Below are positions 1 through 14,136 of a stretch of 64,000 bases of DNA, in pieces. Numbering within the stretch: the stretch's first letter is position 1; each line of letters opens with the position of its first letter. The stretch comes from Purshia tridentata (lineage: Eukaryota; Streptophyta; Magnoliopsida; Rosales; Rosaceae). The notes under the pieces are model-generated. The model was not told the DNA's origin and did no database searches. It saw only the letters and a program-made list of their open reading frames with translations. The stretch is from NCBI GenBank assembly GCA_003254885.1, contig QANT01007554.1:23861-87860 (forward strand). Reading direction: 5' to 3'. Position numbers and translations under genes: made by a program.

Positions 1-459
1 TCAATACACTACTTCTCAACCCCCTTACCAAGATTTTTGTTCAACCCCGTTAATTAATTTTCATTCTCAAATTTCACCCACTTTGAGTTTACCGAAAGTT
101 CAAGAAATTAAAATTAGTTGAAACTAATTAAATAATTTCTTGTGCTTGCCAATGTTAGTTGCCCTCTAGCCATCTTCCATGATTCAAGCAAAGGCAACGT
201 TCTCCCTTTTTTTAAAGTTTAATTTTTTTTTTCTGACTTTTCTTATTGTCTTCCCAAAGGCAATGAAAGGATATATGGGCATAATCTGACATAGCCTTGA
301 GAGTGACCTAAATGTTTTTCTTGATGAAAACCCAACTGGCATTGCCATTGAAATTTCACCAAATGAGACTAAACCCTAGCAATATGTAATGCAAAATAGG
401 ACTCTTTTGGACAATTACAAATGTATACGCTCAATTATTGCCAAAATAGAATTATATAA
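1..459. other. Intergenic, no gene seen
   Basis: AT-rich sequence with no supported coding region. Its last nine bases (451-459) are the left target-site duplication of the MITE that follows. Confidence 0.6.
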
Positions 460-888
460 GAACAATTGTTGAGTCACCCCTTGGGGGTACCTCAAGGTCA
501 CTTCACCCCTTAAAATTATAATTTCGGCAATGTTGGCGTATAATCGGAACCGTTCACATTTTAGATCACCTATTATAGATCAACTATCCAAAAAATCAAC
601 TCAATCGGAAATCATTTGGTTATAGAATTGTTGTCAATTAAATAGGAAAAGTCAACGGTTTGGTCAAAAAATCACTCTTTAATTCGAAACCATTTATTTT
701 TTCTATTTAATTAACAACAATTATATAACCAAACGATTTTTGATTGAGTTGATTTTTTGCATAGTTGATCTATAATAAGTGATCTAAAATGTGAACGGTT
801 CCGATTATGCATTAGTATTGTCAAAATTGTAATTTTGAGGGGTGGAGTGACCTTGATGTGCCCCTGAGGGGTGACCCAAAAATTGTTC
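460..888. mobile_element. Mutator-like MITE with 9-bp target-site duplication
   Basis: A 429-bp non-coding element whose two halves are inverted copies of each other. The left end begins GAACAATTGTTGAGTCACCC and the right end, read on the other strand, begins GAACAATTTTTGGGTCACCC. The similarity runs on through the arms (about 460-640 against 700-888), so the whole element can fold into a long hairpin. It is flanked by a perfect 9-bp direct repeat, ATTATATAA, at 451-459 and 889-897. A 9-bp target duplication with long terminal inverted repeats is the hallmark of Mutator-like elements; the lack of a transposase makes it a MITE. The open frames inside it are shadows of the inverted repeat. Confidence 0.85.
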
Positions 889-897
889 ATTATATAA

Positions 898-2559
898 CTC
901 CCAAGTGGACAAAAAAGAGTCGTCATATCGAAACAATTGGTCAATTTCTTGGCCTAAGAATATATGATGGTCCACTGAATGAAGGGTTATTGGCCTTGTA
1001 TTATTATTTTCATGTGGATGGCATGAGACGCATATAATATAAACACGCAATAATCCTATGCAAGTACAACCAATGTTTATATTTGTGATATACAAGTACA
1101 ACAAACTATATTTTGTTTGAATAGAAAACAAACTTAACCTAACTAGAAAAATGAGATGGGACTCATTTAATTTTGGGTTAATAGGGTATTAGGGTCAACA
1201 AAATTCGGTGCATAAGTCACGTTTAGCTGCCCAAAATTTAGATGCCATTCGGAATCCAACTTGTGCATAGATACAAACTAGAGCAAGAAAGGATAAAATT
1301 CTTTGCAATGTTTAATTAGGTTTGTATGCTTGTCGACATTCGGCTATACTTTGAAGGAATTTCATAATATTTAATTATTTATGACATTGGAAATAGTTAT
1401 TAAGGATATTCTCATTTCATAAAGATATATATAAATCTTTAGGATAGCATTACCTCGATCAGAAATTTTGTGAACCTCTTATTTATTGTGATGATTTTTG
1501 TACTTACCAAACAAAAAAAATTACTATGAACATAAAGGGCCCTATTCTTATGACACATTGAACCCTAGAATCTCAAAGTCTTTAGATAATATTTCCTTGC
1601 CACAATAATTGAACTAATATTCAAATCAGAATAATCTAATTAATAGTTGAAATTTACAATTTAAGCACATAATTATGTTATAAACCGACCAGTAAAAGAA
1701 TATTACTTAGTACAGATAACTTTTGATTTTATATTACTAAATGCATGTGTTGAACTTGAAATGCAGGCCAAAAGACTTGGACATCAAGAATTATGTCCAC
1801 TAGTGCCACAATGGTGGTTTATTATGCCACCACAAGTCACAAAGAGATAAATCTTTTTTGAATACACAAGAAAAAGAGCATCATTTCTTTTTTTTAGGTA
1901 CAACGTTCCCTAACTTGTGATTAGATTCCTAGGCAGAAATACCTTTTTAAAATGGGCTCAACTCCAATTGCCCCAATAAAATAAACAAGTAAAAAAGAGG
2001 TCTTTCATTATTAAAGTAGTGCATCATTATCACAAAACTAGTCAATACAAAAACAAATTGGGCAACTTATGATGGCAATTATTTATGGTGAGAGAGAAAC
2101 CCAACTAAATCATCAACAATTAATTAATTAGTTTTTAATTTAAATGTATAATTAATGAGTTAATTAATTAAGCAAGAATAAGATAATAGGTGAGAAGGAT
2201 AATGATAAATTATTATTAAATGAGAGAAAGGAGAACTAGGTGGGAATCAGATTCACGTGTTATAGAGGGCATGCTGGTTCATAAAGGGACAGACGGTCCT
2301 GATCGGGTGGGGGCCCATTTGTGGGCCCAAAGATCCAATCCCACAAGCAAAATCCTCCCATTATTTTTGTGATGTCTTTTGTTACCCTCCTCATTAAATG
2401 CTAATTTGGGCGTTTGGCACCTGTTTTGTGGGCCCCACGAGGCTCAAATCAAATGGGACACATTGTTCCTAATTGGCTCATTAATAGGACAAATTTGAAG
2501 TTTGATTTTGGTTGCTTGAATTGGATTGAAAAATATGACCTCTCAACAATCTGGCCACC
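898..2559. other. Intergenic, no gene seen
   Basis: AT-rich DNA with no supportable exon on either strand. Confidence 0.55.
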
Positions 2560-2796
2560 TTTATAAAATAGACTAATTTAGTAAATAGGTGGTTTTCTGA
2601 CTATTATTATTATAATATTATTTTTCGAGGTTTAATAATTTATTTATTTATTTACTCAATTACCCAAGTGAAGTGAATTTATAAAATAGACTAATTTAGT
2701 AAATAGGTGGTTCTTCTGACTATTATTATTATAATATTATTTTTCGAGGTTTAATAATTTATATATTTATTTACTCAATTACCCAAGTGAAGTGAA
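2560..2796. repeat. Tandem duplication, about 118 bp x 2
   Basis: The segment starting TTTATAAAATAGACTAATTT is present at 2560-2677 and again, directly abutting, at 2678-2796. The copies differ by one inserted base and a few substitutions, so the duplication is fairly recent. It lies in non-coding DNA. Confidence 0.9.
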
Positions 2797-5700
2797 GGTG
2801 ATTACTATTTAGCATTGAATGAGGTGACAGGCTGCGTGATTCTCACTCACATGTTGTAGAATCACGACTGAGGACCTGAGGTGCAGTTGAACAAACCAAA
2901 AAAAAAAAAAAGTGAAGGTGACTAACATTATTGGAGGAGATGATGCATTGATGCCCAAGTGATAACATGTACGGCTGTCTTTTGTCAATTTTCAAAACTT
3001 TTATTTTTCTTTCCTAAATTGACGGTAGATATTTCATGGCTCAAACTGAATGTACGGTTCCTTTAGTTCATGAAAACAGCCAAAACTATGGGGAACAAAA
3101 AAAAAGGTTGTTCTTCGTAATAAGATTCTAACATCTAACAACTTTCAAACATCAAACCCTACTCCCACCCAATAAACATCGGACTATAAACCCCAAATTA
3201 TTGCTAATAAACAAAAATTATGACTCAAAACTCCAATTCCAAACCACAAATCTCAAAATGTGAGAGTTAAATGTTCAGTCCTAAACTTCGATGTTAAATT
3301 CAAAGTCATCTTTGAGAGTAAACGAAATAGGCAATCGTCTCGAACGTCTAAATGCGTAAGACCCCTAAATTTTATAGACTTTATATATTATAAGTTTAAA
3401 AAATGTGAGTTACGAATAAAAGAAATCATGTAAATTTATATGGAAAGATCGGCTTGCCTCGAGCCCCCAAAATCTTAGGGACGACCCTAACTAGATTAAA
3501 ATTAAAAGCTCTAAAGTCAATCCTCAAACCCTAAAACCTTGAGATTCAAGCCTCTAAGTCTAAGCTCTAGATCCTAGACCATAAACCCCGAACATTAGCA
3601 TTGGACAAAAGTCTTGAGCTTCAAATGCTCATACATGCTCATACAAGTTTTGAGATGGCCTTAGACTTATACTTTCGGGGAAAAAGTATTTAATTATCTT
3701 ATATTACTTATGATAAAAGTTCGACTCTCATTATCTCCCTCTCTTTTTTCAATCCTCATTTAAATCAAAAGTGTTCAAATTATGATGTAACCTTAAACTT
3801 GTTGTCAATTGTATGACGAGTATAATCTTTGATTATTGAACATAAAAGTAAATTATTTGAACTTTACCTATTTTGATTATGGCTACTTGTGTTGTAGCAT
3901 TCTTTACTTTAATTATTGTGCCCCCCTCGCAAAACCTGCCCCAATTTGACTCAAATAATAGGAGGTTATACAATGTGCCTATTTCAAACTTTCCTTCCCT
4001 TTTCTTCCCTTTCCGTGCCAAAGACAAAGAATTGAGAAAGTTATTGTCCAAAGATGTATCAATAAGTTAAGGGACCCAAACAAAAACTCCTTATCAATTG
4101 CTGTAATAGAAAAAAAAAAAGAGAGATAATTTTTTGTTAATATTGACCCTTTCGATATCTTGTCGTATGGGCCAAATGTCGTTTAGGTCATTGATTTAGC
4201 CAAGATTTTCAATATAGATGATTGAAGTATTGAACCCCTTTTCTCATGGGATTATTTTGGACCTTTGTATGTTATTGTTGACTTCACGTTTTCAAAGGTT
4301 CATTGGATTGAATTGATTAGATTTCTAGAACTATATAACAAATTCGTTTATATTTTTTTTCTTCTTGACTAATCTTCCTTATGAATCCTTTTGAACCTTA
4401 ATAGGCATATTGGATGGCATCACCATCATCAATGCTACAATTTCTAGTCAATTGTGAAAAACAAAAAGAAAAGCATTTGGGATTTGAATTGAGGTTACAA
4501 ATTGCAATTGGGGTCGGTGAGATGGATATCTTAAATAAAATAAAAGGAAATTAAGCACAAATGAAAATTTGTTTGCTTAAAATATGCAAGCATGTTAAGC
4601 ACAGCAAAGCATAGTGTCATCAACCCAATTGTATAATATTTCAGTTCATGACAAGTCTAAATCACAAACAAAAATATCGCCATGATTCATGAAGGCTGCT
4701 GCTGCGTAAATATATTTCCCATTGAGATACGTAATACCCTATTTCCGTTTTCATTATTTTCTATCAATTAAAGCCTTCTCTGTCGCTCAGTCTCTGTCTT
4801 GTATTAAATAAATATTAATATTGGCAAAATAAGTTCCAAGTCCCACAAAGGGTGGTGAGTTGGTGAGCGAGTGAGAGGGAAAGAATTCACATTGCAATTC
4901 ACTTCACAATCAGACTCCAGATTGCCATGGCAGATGAGATCACCATCACCACACTGCTTATCTTATCATTGACTTTATCTTCCCCGCATCTTGAAAAAGA
5001 AAACTCAACCAAATATCACATGCCCCTTGTTTAAAAAAACCCAAAGCCATTCGAGGACTGTGGTGGTAAATAATAGGGAAGGACGACGTACTGTACCAAC
5101 TTTACCCAAAAGCTTCCATTGTCAAATTGAGCAGAACCACATTGATATCTATTCACTGCTTCACCTTCCAAACCTATTAGCTGTAGCTGTAAAAATTGTA
5201 ATTCCAAGAAAAAGCAAAATGCACTACTAGTAATTAATTAAAATGAGAATAGTAGTAAGTGGTGATTATATGATGGAGTGGAGTGGTTAGTCCTGCTGTT
5301 GTCCCCATTTGACAGCGACCAAAGAGAGGCACATAGTAACGTGCGTAGGAGGACACACCTCGTTCGACGGCCACCACCACCACCAGCAGGCTTCGGGAAT
5401 CCCAACAGTTTATTATTGTCCACGATATTTCTGCTAATACGTCGTCGTCCAGATTACGCAACAAATATATGCCAACAGTAATTGGTGGAGACTCGCACTG
5501 ATGATGGTGCCACGCTTGGACTTTTCCCAACTTTCCACATTTTTATCTATTTATTTAACTCTTCAGAAATAGAGGCCGTTGCAAGCCAGTAGTGTGATAC
5601 TGTCACGACTGACGAGTGCTGCCGAGCCTCAGCCACAGCAACATTTGCGCGCGCGTCCTACGTGTCAGCTTTTGTTTCACACCTGTCGCTTTCTTCGTTC

Positions 5701-6276
5701 CGTTGACCCCACGCTTTCATTGTTGCGCGTGTACGAACGCTCTCCATTCGTGTTACCTAATTGTCTATAATAAAACAAAGACTAGACTACAAGTATTAGT
5801 AGTGTGGGGGAGGGTGGGTAGATGCGCCGCGGGACCCACGCCGGCAAATATATATCACGTCGCACATAATACGTACACACATATCTCGCCTTTCAGCCAT
5901 AAACTCTGAACCAACTCCGTTAACATGCGCATCTACCCCTGCTAACGTGAGCCATATTATCCACTTCTCTCTATCCGAAAACTAATACCACGTACAATTA
6001 ATGAACAATTGAAGCAAAAAATCCCAAACCCAGCCATTTTTGGTGGGGTTTTTTCAACCTCCAATTGAAGTGAGGTAAATAAATGGGCCTTAATGCAGTA
6101 AATCAGATAAAGGGAATATTATAATTTAATCACTGACAATAAATTTAAGAATGAACAGGATTAAGATAGAGAGGAAAATGAAGAGAAAATTGGGATGTTA
6201 ACAATTTCTATTGATGATTGATGAAAACTTGTGTTTTGTGTGTTTTTGGGTGAAAACTGAAAGCTAGTAGTAATTT
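2797..6276. other. Intergenic, no gene seen
   Basis: No supported gene. 3140-3600 is rich in short CTAAACCC-like words but not a regular telomere array. 4900-5950 is less AT-rich and carries several short open frames with no recognisable domain. The last few hundred bases are downstream of the minus-strand RING gene and probably hold its 3' UTR. Confidence 0.5.
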
Positions 6277-7573
6277 TCAAGACATGTTAACATGCACACT
6301 AGCGGTCTTGGTGGATTTACAGATGGGGCAAGTGTGGAGCGATGACCCACAGACCGTACACAGGCAAAGGTGCCTGCACGGCAACAGCAACACGCAGGCC
6401 TCCTCCTTCCCGCAATTCCTGCACCACCTACTTGTACTCGATGACCCACTACCATTTCTGCTGCATCTACCGCTTGTACCTTCCTCACCACCATTAGTAC
6501 CCTTCACCTTGCGCCACCCGCCCAACCCCACCTCCACGTCGTCGTTCTGCCTCTCGTCTCCGCCGCTGCTTCCGCAGCACGACTGCGCATCGTCCATGAG
6601 TGCATTAGCGGCAGCCGAGCAGTCGTCGTCTTTGACCTGATGGGCGAGCACTTGTTCGAGGTTGGTCCGGAGGGCATTGGCGGTGGCCTCGTTGGTCTGA
6701 GCCAGGTCGCGCCATATTTGGTTCTCTATGCACAAGGACTTGATCCTCTCCTCCAGAGCCCAATTCAATTTCCCGATTTTCTCAATCTCTTCCTCTTTGG
6801 CTCTCAGCCTCTTCACCATCCCCACCTCTATCGCCTCGATTATCCTCCGCGCTTGCCTCTTCCTCTTTTCTTCTATCTCCAACCTCACTTTCTCCATCTA
6901 TAAAATCCAATAAAATAATACCCACAAAAATTAGTAAAAAATACCAAGAAAAACCAAATCGATTTTCTTTGCTGTTTCGAATTTGATACTTACGTGTTGG
7001 GAGATGAGGCGGTCGACGTCCAATTCCTGTTGCTGGAGGTGCAACGAAATGTCTTCGCCAAGAAAAGAGAAGGGGTTGTTGTTACAGTTCTTGTAAGTTG
7101 GAGGTGTGGGGTAGGAGAAAGAGGGGTTGATGGAGTCTCTGGAACGCTTTCTTGGTAGAATTATCGGAACATTATAGGTGAGGCCGCTATCGGATTTCAT
7201 GGCCGCCGTCATCGTCGTCGTTTTGGGTGGCATCGAATCGTTGAGGGTAGAATTGTACGTCGGAAGCAGAGCCTCTGTTGCTACGCCCACTCCTCCTGAT
7301 GATGACAATGGCATCACTCCGTACCCTATCTGGGTATTGTTGTACATGCCCGTGACTGTGTTTCCTTGATTTGGGTTCATGAATTCCCTGTAAAACTCAC
7401 ACCAATTACAACCCCATAAATTTACAGAAACGAACAGAACATGCATACAGAGAGACTCATATACATATTATTGAGAGAGAACAAATTAAGATCAAAGATG
7501 AAGATGATTATGGGTACCTGTTGCCTATGAGTTGAGGAGGGAAGAGATTGAGATGCCGAGCTTCAACAGCCAT
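6277..7573 (-). CDS. BOI-related RING-type E3 ubiquitin ligase
   Basis: Exons on the minus strand are 7573-7518, 7387-6994 and 6897-6277, with GT-AG junctions, giving 356 residues. The start gives MAVEARHLNLFPPQLIGNRE, the conserved N-terminus of the BOI (BOTRYTIS SUSCEPTIBLE1 INTERACTOR)/BRG family. Residues about 150-230 are a charged coiled coil that includes the family-conserved WRDLAQTNEATANALRTNLE stretch. The C-terminal RING (residues 309-343) has the expected cysteines and histidine: CRNC, LPCRHLCLC, CPIC. Family members are E3 ligases that bind MYB or DELLA proteins and restrain cell death, pathogen and gibberellin responses; which of these applies here is inference. The acidic and serine-rich linker between coiled coil and RING is typical. 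Nothing looks broken. Confidence 0.93.
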
Positions 7574-10500
7574 GAATGATGTTGATGATGATGAAAGAAA
7601 AGGATTAAAGGAAGCAAGAGCAACGTGATCGTTTTCCTCTTTAGCCTTTGTGGTCGGCTCTATGCATCTATTTGGTGTCTATATGTATATATGCGTTTTC
7701 GTTTTGGTACTTGTTCTTGTTTTGGGGTTGGTTTTTGGTTTTTTAGAGGGGAAGATAGGAAGAAGGAAGAGAACAAGTGTGAGGAGGAAATGAACAAAAG
7801 GGCATGCAATAGAGGTGGCAAGCCTGTATGGTGAGGTTTATTTAGGGTTTGGTTGGTTTAGAGAGAGAAAATAAGAATTAAATAACAAATAATAAAAAAT
7901 ACCCACAATTTTTTTTAAAAAAAGAGAGAGAGAGAGTAATATAAGGAAAAGGGGAAATTAGAGAGATAAAAGGTAGAGGAAAGATTTGGGTTTTGACCGT
8001 TTTGTCTATTTTGGGATGCGGTAACCAGAAACACCCTTCCATTTTCTCCTTGGTTTTTTTACTTGAATCCCAATTTGTAACCAACAGTAACAGAGATCCG
8101 GTCAGTCCGTAATTCCAGCGACTCCCCAGGGGCATATCCGGAACACAAGCCCGGCGTCTTTACCGTATCTGTTTGCTTCAATATTTAATTAATTAATTAT
8201 TAATTAACTGAAAAAGAAAGAAGAGAGAGAGAGATTGAGTGAGTGAGGTGGGGAGTTGATAACTGACATTGTGGGCATCTGCCACGCAGCACTTTGCCGA
8301 CTGGGGGCTACCAGGGGTCGCCACGTAGGCATAGCTACACTCCAAACGCCAAATCACAACCTCTTACCTTTTACTCATACAATTCCCGTCTCTCTCTTTC
8401 TTGAAGCTGCAGCAGCACGTGTGGGGCAGGGTGGGCAGGAAACACGACAGGGCTGATCCCTCCTAACACGTGCGAGGGGCCAGCGTGGAGGTGTGGGACC
8501 CAGCTCTTGTAAAATACAAAGCAAATAATAATAATTTATAAAGAGAATTACGGATTTTAGTGGTGGGCCGTTGGGGTTTTGGGGGATGGGTACGGTGTAC
8601 CATAGGACTGGTCCTTTTGGCAGTTTCTTTACTTTGAGCCAGTGAGGACAGCTACGCTAAGCTCATGCCTCTCGCATGGATACGTATCGTTTTGTTTGCT
8701 TCGCCTTTCGACTGTTTCTGCCACCTGGCCACAATCCCTTTATTACAGTCTCCCAAATAAAGCGTTTTCTCCTCCACGCTCTCTCTGATAAGACCTCCTC
8801 CATAAACTAATTATAACCGTCGGATTCGTCTAAGTTCTCATCATTATTGGATCTCTAGGTTATCATCAAATATTGACCACCTTTGCTTACAACTGTTGAG
8901 CGATTCTCAGTTGTTAATGTAGGTGTGAATTCAACTCGATCACCCAAGTTTCTATTAGTGCATGTCTAAGTTTTCAATTGTGTGAATCAGATTCATATAA
9001 AATATTATATAATTTACAGTTTTAATTATGTCTATATATATGTACATGGACTCTTGTACGTTAATGTTTTGGATTTGGAGTTCATACACATCAAAATTGA
9101 CTATCTTGTTTATGTAATGCCTATGGATGTAGGTAGATTTAACTTTGTAATGCCAATGAATGTAGATTTAAATAACTTTTGCAATATAATTTATAGCAAT
9201 ATTGTGCGTACAATGTTAGTGCATAAAATCATTGGTCCCTAACCAACAAACCAGCTACGCAATTCACTCATATTTGTTCATCTACCCCATATTTCCTGCT
9301 GTATAATTACATGCATGCATGTACATATATATATGCAGGGCAATAATTGATTATTGTATTTATTATTTCCTTAACAAAAAAAGATTTGAGCTTTAATTAT
9401 TAATTAATTTGCAAGTGGTTATCTTTTGTGTTCTGATGGATTTCCACATTTAGGGCCTAATTTCTTGCATGCAGCTTAATTTTGCCTTCATTTGGTACAA
9501 AGCATCGTGACCATTGACCAATCCAAATATGAAAGCATGCCAATTATCAATCCCAACTAATTCCTGATTTTCAAAAGTCATGTTGTGGTCATATTAGCAG
9601 ATGAAGATGTACGTGACCAAAATTGGAGCCAATTTTAGACTTATCCAACACACACTTGCTGTTGAGATTGCTTGGTTTTCATCCAAATAATTACAAATTA
9701 GTAGTCAAGATTTGTTAATTAAGAAAGAACTACTCGATCTGCTGCCAAGATTCGACTAATTAAGGACATAAATTTAATTTTGCAGTCATCATGTTGACCC
9801 GAAACAAAGGCAAAATATCAAAATAAAAACAAATGGCCATGAACGTACATATATACAATTTCTTATCAATCTGAATTATTATAATAAGAAATGATTCTTA
9901 TTTCAATATACAAGTTTAAGAAAAAGTCTAAATTATAAGAAGAGCAACAATAATTAAATTTAATAAAATAGCATGTCATATATATAATAAATGTAGAAAC
10001 GTAAGCAATAAAATTGAAGATAATTAAATCCGGCCAAAATCATCCAGTAAAAGTCGATGGTTTAGGCCCTGATTCCCAAATCTGTCTCACCTCCCACTCT
10101 TCCTCCACTATATTCACCTAGATCTTGCCACCTTGCTAAGGCAATTAGGAAAATTAAATGTTACAAAAAAAGTCCTATATGGCATGCTGATAATTATATA
10201 TATATATAAATATATTCAAAGATCTAGCTATTAGTTTTAATCATTAATAGGAAATAGGTAGCAATATATTGCATGTTAGCATATAGACACACATGGGGTG
10301 TCCATTATTTGATTAATTACCCTCAAAGTAGTTAATTTCCAAAAATACTTTGTCTTGATGCTTTCTCTTGCCCATACGGCCATGCCCGACTCTCTCTCTC
10401 TCTCCTCTTACTTAATATATACTTTGATATTATCATCGTACCAAGACATGGAGATGTACCTTTCCAATAAACATATTTTTATCTACATTTTTTAGTGCAT

Positions 10501-12123
10501 GCGGTGCATAAAGACAAATAGGTGACAATTAATTGCATTCATTATATATTACCTAGCTTTAGCTACAGTCATAAAATAGGAACGATATTCTCAAGGCAAA
10601 ATGCATTCAGATTAAGCAACTCCATTTTTTAATTAATTAATTAATAGTTTGTAACATTTTCTAAGCGGGTACTTATGAAAGGGTTGGAAAAGTAGCTTCA
10701 ATCAAGGGGGACAAAGTGACAAATAGATCTGTCATTTAATTAGTGACCCAAAACATTGTCATTAATTAATTGTGTAGATGGCCAGCCAACGAGGGTTCCA
10801 CAAGTTGATTCTACATAATCTCATTTGCGGAAGATTTGAGGAGACATAACCTGACATTAATTATCAACTAATTTTTTTATTTGTTTTTGTTTTTTTTAAT
10901 GATATCATACATTAAATAAATATTAACAATTAACCTTGTTCAGTACAAATATAATATTAAATTAGTCTTATTAGTTTCATACGCACCCACATGGGTAAGA
11001 TTATTTCGTAAGATATAATGTTGCATGAGCTAGCAGGCCGTACAGACACAGTGTCACAAGGCATTAATTAATATATAGAGCATAATTATAATATCCCCAT
11101 CTTCGATCTTTCCAAGTTTGCTTTTGGCATTTTCAGCCTGCTTAACTTGCACTAATAACGTAATTAACTTTTACAAATGTTGGACTAGAAATAATTAAAC
11201 ACCGATTTGGTCTTTTCATGAGTACGTTGTTGATAAGAATGGAACATACATATAATGCATGCAGTAAAAGACTAATATTTCACATAGTCTACTATTCTAG
11301 TATATATTAAGATTATTATCATACCATCAAAATATTTACATATTAAAGACAAATATTGATTGTCAATTTAACAAGGGAAAATTCTTTCATATTTGCCTCA
11401 TTTTACGTTATTAAATTGGAAAATTGAGCTTGATCTGATGCTCATTATATTAATTAGATTTCTAGTAATTAATTAGTTTAAAGTTAGGTGATAGTCCTAC
11501 TGTCTAGCTAGCTATGAGCCTATGAGGCTAGAATTAGATAATGCAATTAAACAATTTAATTGCTTGGAAACTTGATGAAGGAGATAAGAGAAAGATAGCA
11601 CCTCAGCAAGAGGAAAGTAGATATTGAAAAAAGTAGAGAGCATAGAGAGTGTGATTCCCTCTTCATCACCTTTCTCTTTCATTCAAGCTCTATTATTGCT
11701 CACAGCCTCAGACATCAACAACACAACTGCATCGACCATACTTTGGTTTAACCACTACCCAAATCTAAAAAGCATACATCAAAAGTAATAAAAAGTTGGA
11801 AATTATAAAAGATAAAAAAAAAATAAGCATAATATTATATTACATTACATTTGGATTGCTTTCTTGTAACAAAAAGATACCAAATCCAAGGGCCAAGATT
11901 ATTACTCGAGGCATGTTATGCCAATAAATAAGTTGGGATTCCAAAATTAGTTTGAAAAGTAAAAAAGAAAAAAGGAAAAAAAAAGATACATTGGGAATCA
12001 TGTGTGTGTTTGTGCTTCACCCCCTTGACTTGTGGAGATAGTTTCTTTGTTTATCTTTTTCTTCCATTCAACTTAAAGTTGGTGGTGGTGTTATATATTC
12101 TACATGTGATCTTCACCCTTTTT

Positions 12124-12159
<36 letters not shown>

Positions 12160-13447
12160 ATAGCTTTAGTCTTTACAGCTTTGTTTTTCCTTTTTGGGAA
12201 TCTCATTCATCACCCCAACAAACTTATATTTATAAAACCAACCTTTGAATATGTCTCAGTTCCATTCGTCTCTGTCAACAATGTATATAAAACCAAACTC
12301 ATGCTCATGCATGAGACTCATGAGAGAGAGAGATTGGTATATAATTTAAATGAAATGAATATATGTATATCTGGCTCTCATATATAGCATAGCATAGCAT
12401 AATAGCATTAATTAAAGCAAAGCAACAATGAAGGAGCAGTTTCCCATTAGGCTTGGGAGCAGCTGCTGCAGCTGCAACAACAATTGTTATGACAACTAAA
12501 GTGTGATATGTTAGCCTGAAGCTGCCTGCTGCCTGCTGCTGATGGGGTCTGTGAATTAGTCTGATGGGCTATCATTATTTCTTGTATTGGAAACATACCT
12601 TACTTGTGCTCAGGATGCTTGGAAAGTTGTCAGCTTTAAATATATACATATCTATCTCTCTCTTCCTGCCAAACAGAAATTTGACCGTTTGGTTAGGAAA
12701 AGTGAGGGAGAAGTGGCACTCATTCATGGGGTCTTTAGGTGGGGCCCCTTTCCTCCAAGGACCCCACTCCACTGTACATGATTCTATCCATCTGTATATC
12801 TGCACTACTCCTGGCCTCATGGGCCATGGCATGTCCTATTAATTCACCTCCAAGTTTTCTTTACCACTTTTACTATTTACCCATGAAGTAAGAAATTGCT
12901 TCCAAGTTTCCAACATTTAATGAGAGACAAGCAAAGAAAGAAAAAAAAGAAGTGAGAATTGGAAATGGGTTTTGGGTATCTGCTCAGAAATTCATTTCCC
13001 AATGCCTATCTATTTCTCTGTATTCTCTCATGGGGTTTGCCAGGCTTAATATTAGAGTCCCCCATGTGCATTTCAATGCTTCTACCACTTTAGGACAAGT
13101 CAATTTCACATTTAATTGCATGCTAATGCTTTCACAATTATTCAAGTAGATCGAGATACTTGTCCCAATGGAAACTACCTCACCAGTCAGCCATAATGTA
13201 GGCCTGAACCATTACAGGACAATATTGCATTTGTCAGTGAACAAGAAAATTATTTTTTCTTTTTTGCTAAAATATTAAATTTCTTGTTCCCATTTGTTTA
13301 GGTGCATGAATCCTAGACTTTGTAAGCACATAACTATTGCTTTAATGGTGACAATTTAAAGCTAAATTTTCCTGCTTTCAAATACAGGGAAGAAAGCTTT
13401 GTCTATCATCTCTTTAATAAGCAATTAGCGGTGGATTCACACCTTAA
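7574..13447. other. Upstream region of the RING gene and long intergenic tract
   Basis: 7574-8600 should hold the promoter and 5' UTR of the minus-strand RING gene. It contains CACGTG G-box cores near 8416 and 8465, a TATATA run near 7688 and GA-rich stretches near 7925 and 8225. From 8600 on the DNA is AT-rich with TTAATTAA runs and no exon I can support. 12125-12157 is a (TC)n microsatellite inside a spurious open frame. Confidence 0.45.
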
Positions 13448-13630
13448 GGCCAATTTGGAATTGAGGTGCGGCTAAAATAAGCAATTTATTTAAAAAGTTC
13501 AACAACCCAAAAGTGTTTAGTATAAAACTAGAAGCTTCTTATTTTTTAAATTACAGTCAAATAAACTGCTTTTGGAAGTTCAAAATAAGAATTTTCTCAC
13601 AACTGATTCACAACAATTTCAAACTGGTCC
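13448..13630. mobile_element. Tourist-like (PIF/Harbinger) MITE, TAA target duplication
   Basis: A 183-bp element with imperfect terminal inverted repeats. The left end starts GGCCAATTTGGAATTG and the right end, on the opposite strand, starts GGACCAGTTTGAAATTG. The trinucleotide TAA flanks both sides (13445-13447 and 13631-13633). A 3-bp TAA/TTA duplication and a GG-N-C-C...TTTGG end are characteristic of PIF/Harbinger-derived Tourist MITEs. No coding capacity. Confidence 0.7.
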
Positions 13631-14136
13631 TAAGCATTTCCTTAATGGCTAAGTTCAAAACCTTAGAGGTCATCTGAAATTTAGTAAGAAAAAAAAAAAC
13701 CCTACAAATCTGTTTACACATGAATAATTTTCAAAGATTATTGAATCTTTATGAATTTTCTACAAAGAAGAAATTTTTAATACTGGGCCAACAGTCCTAT
13801 TGGGCTCATAATACACATCTATTGGGCCCATAATCCGAATCATGCTGAAAAAGGAGAAACTATGAGGGGCCGGAGACCAATGGCCTCATAATTATAAGCT
13901 TATAAGGTCTAATCAGAACAGAACCATGTCAGAAGAAACTAAGCAAATTCACAGAGGTGCTGAGATAGGCCCTGGCCCAAACAATTAAGTCCAGATTGAT
14001 TTGAGCTCTTATTGTTGAACCAAGTAGTAGTCTGGTCCAATTTAGTTTTAACGAGTGGATATGTAATTTGGGTATTCATCTCTGTTTTACTTTTATTTTG
14101 ATTATGTTAGAGGGAATCGAACCTTAAACCTATAAT

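Noticed and set aside
3140-3600. Interstitial telomere-like repeat
   Set aside because: CTAAACCC-like words are frequent but irregular, with no head-to-tail array.
12004-12387. 127-residue open frame
   Set aside because: It is driven by a TC microsatellite and hydrophobic low-complexity codons, has no domain, and shows no splice or promoter support.
12485-12560. TGAAGCTGCC resembling the start of miR167
   Set aside because: Only the first ten bases agree and there is no opposing star arm.
12950-13020. Possible miR482-like hairpin (TTTCCCAATGCC)
   Set aside because: The stem is only about nine base pairs and the rest of the mature miR482/2118 sequence is absent. Scanning by eye for common conserved plant miRNAs found none in the window.
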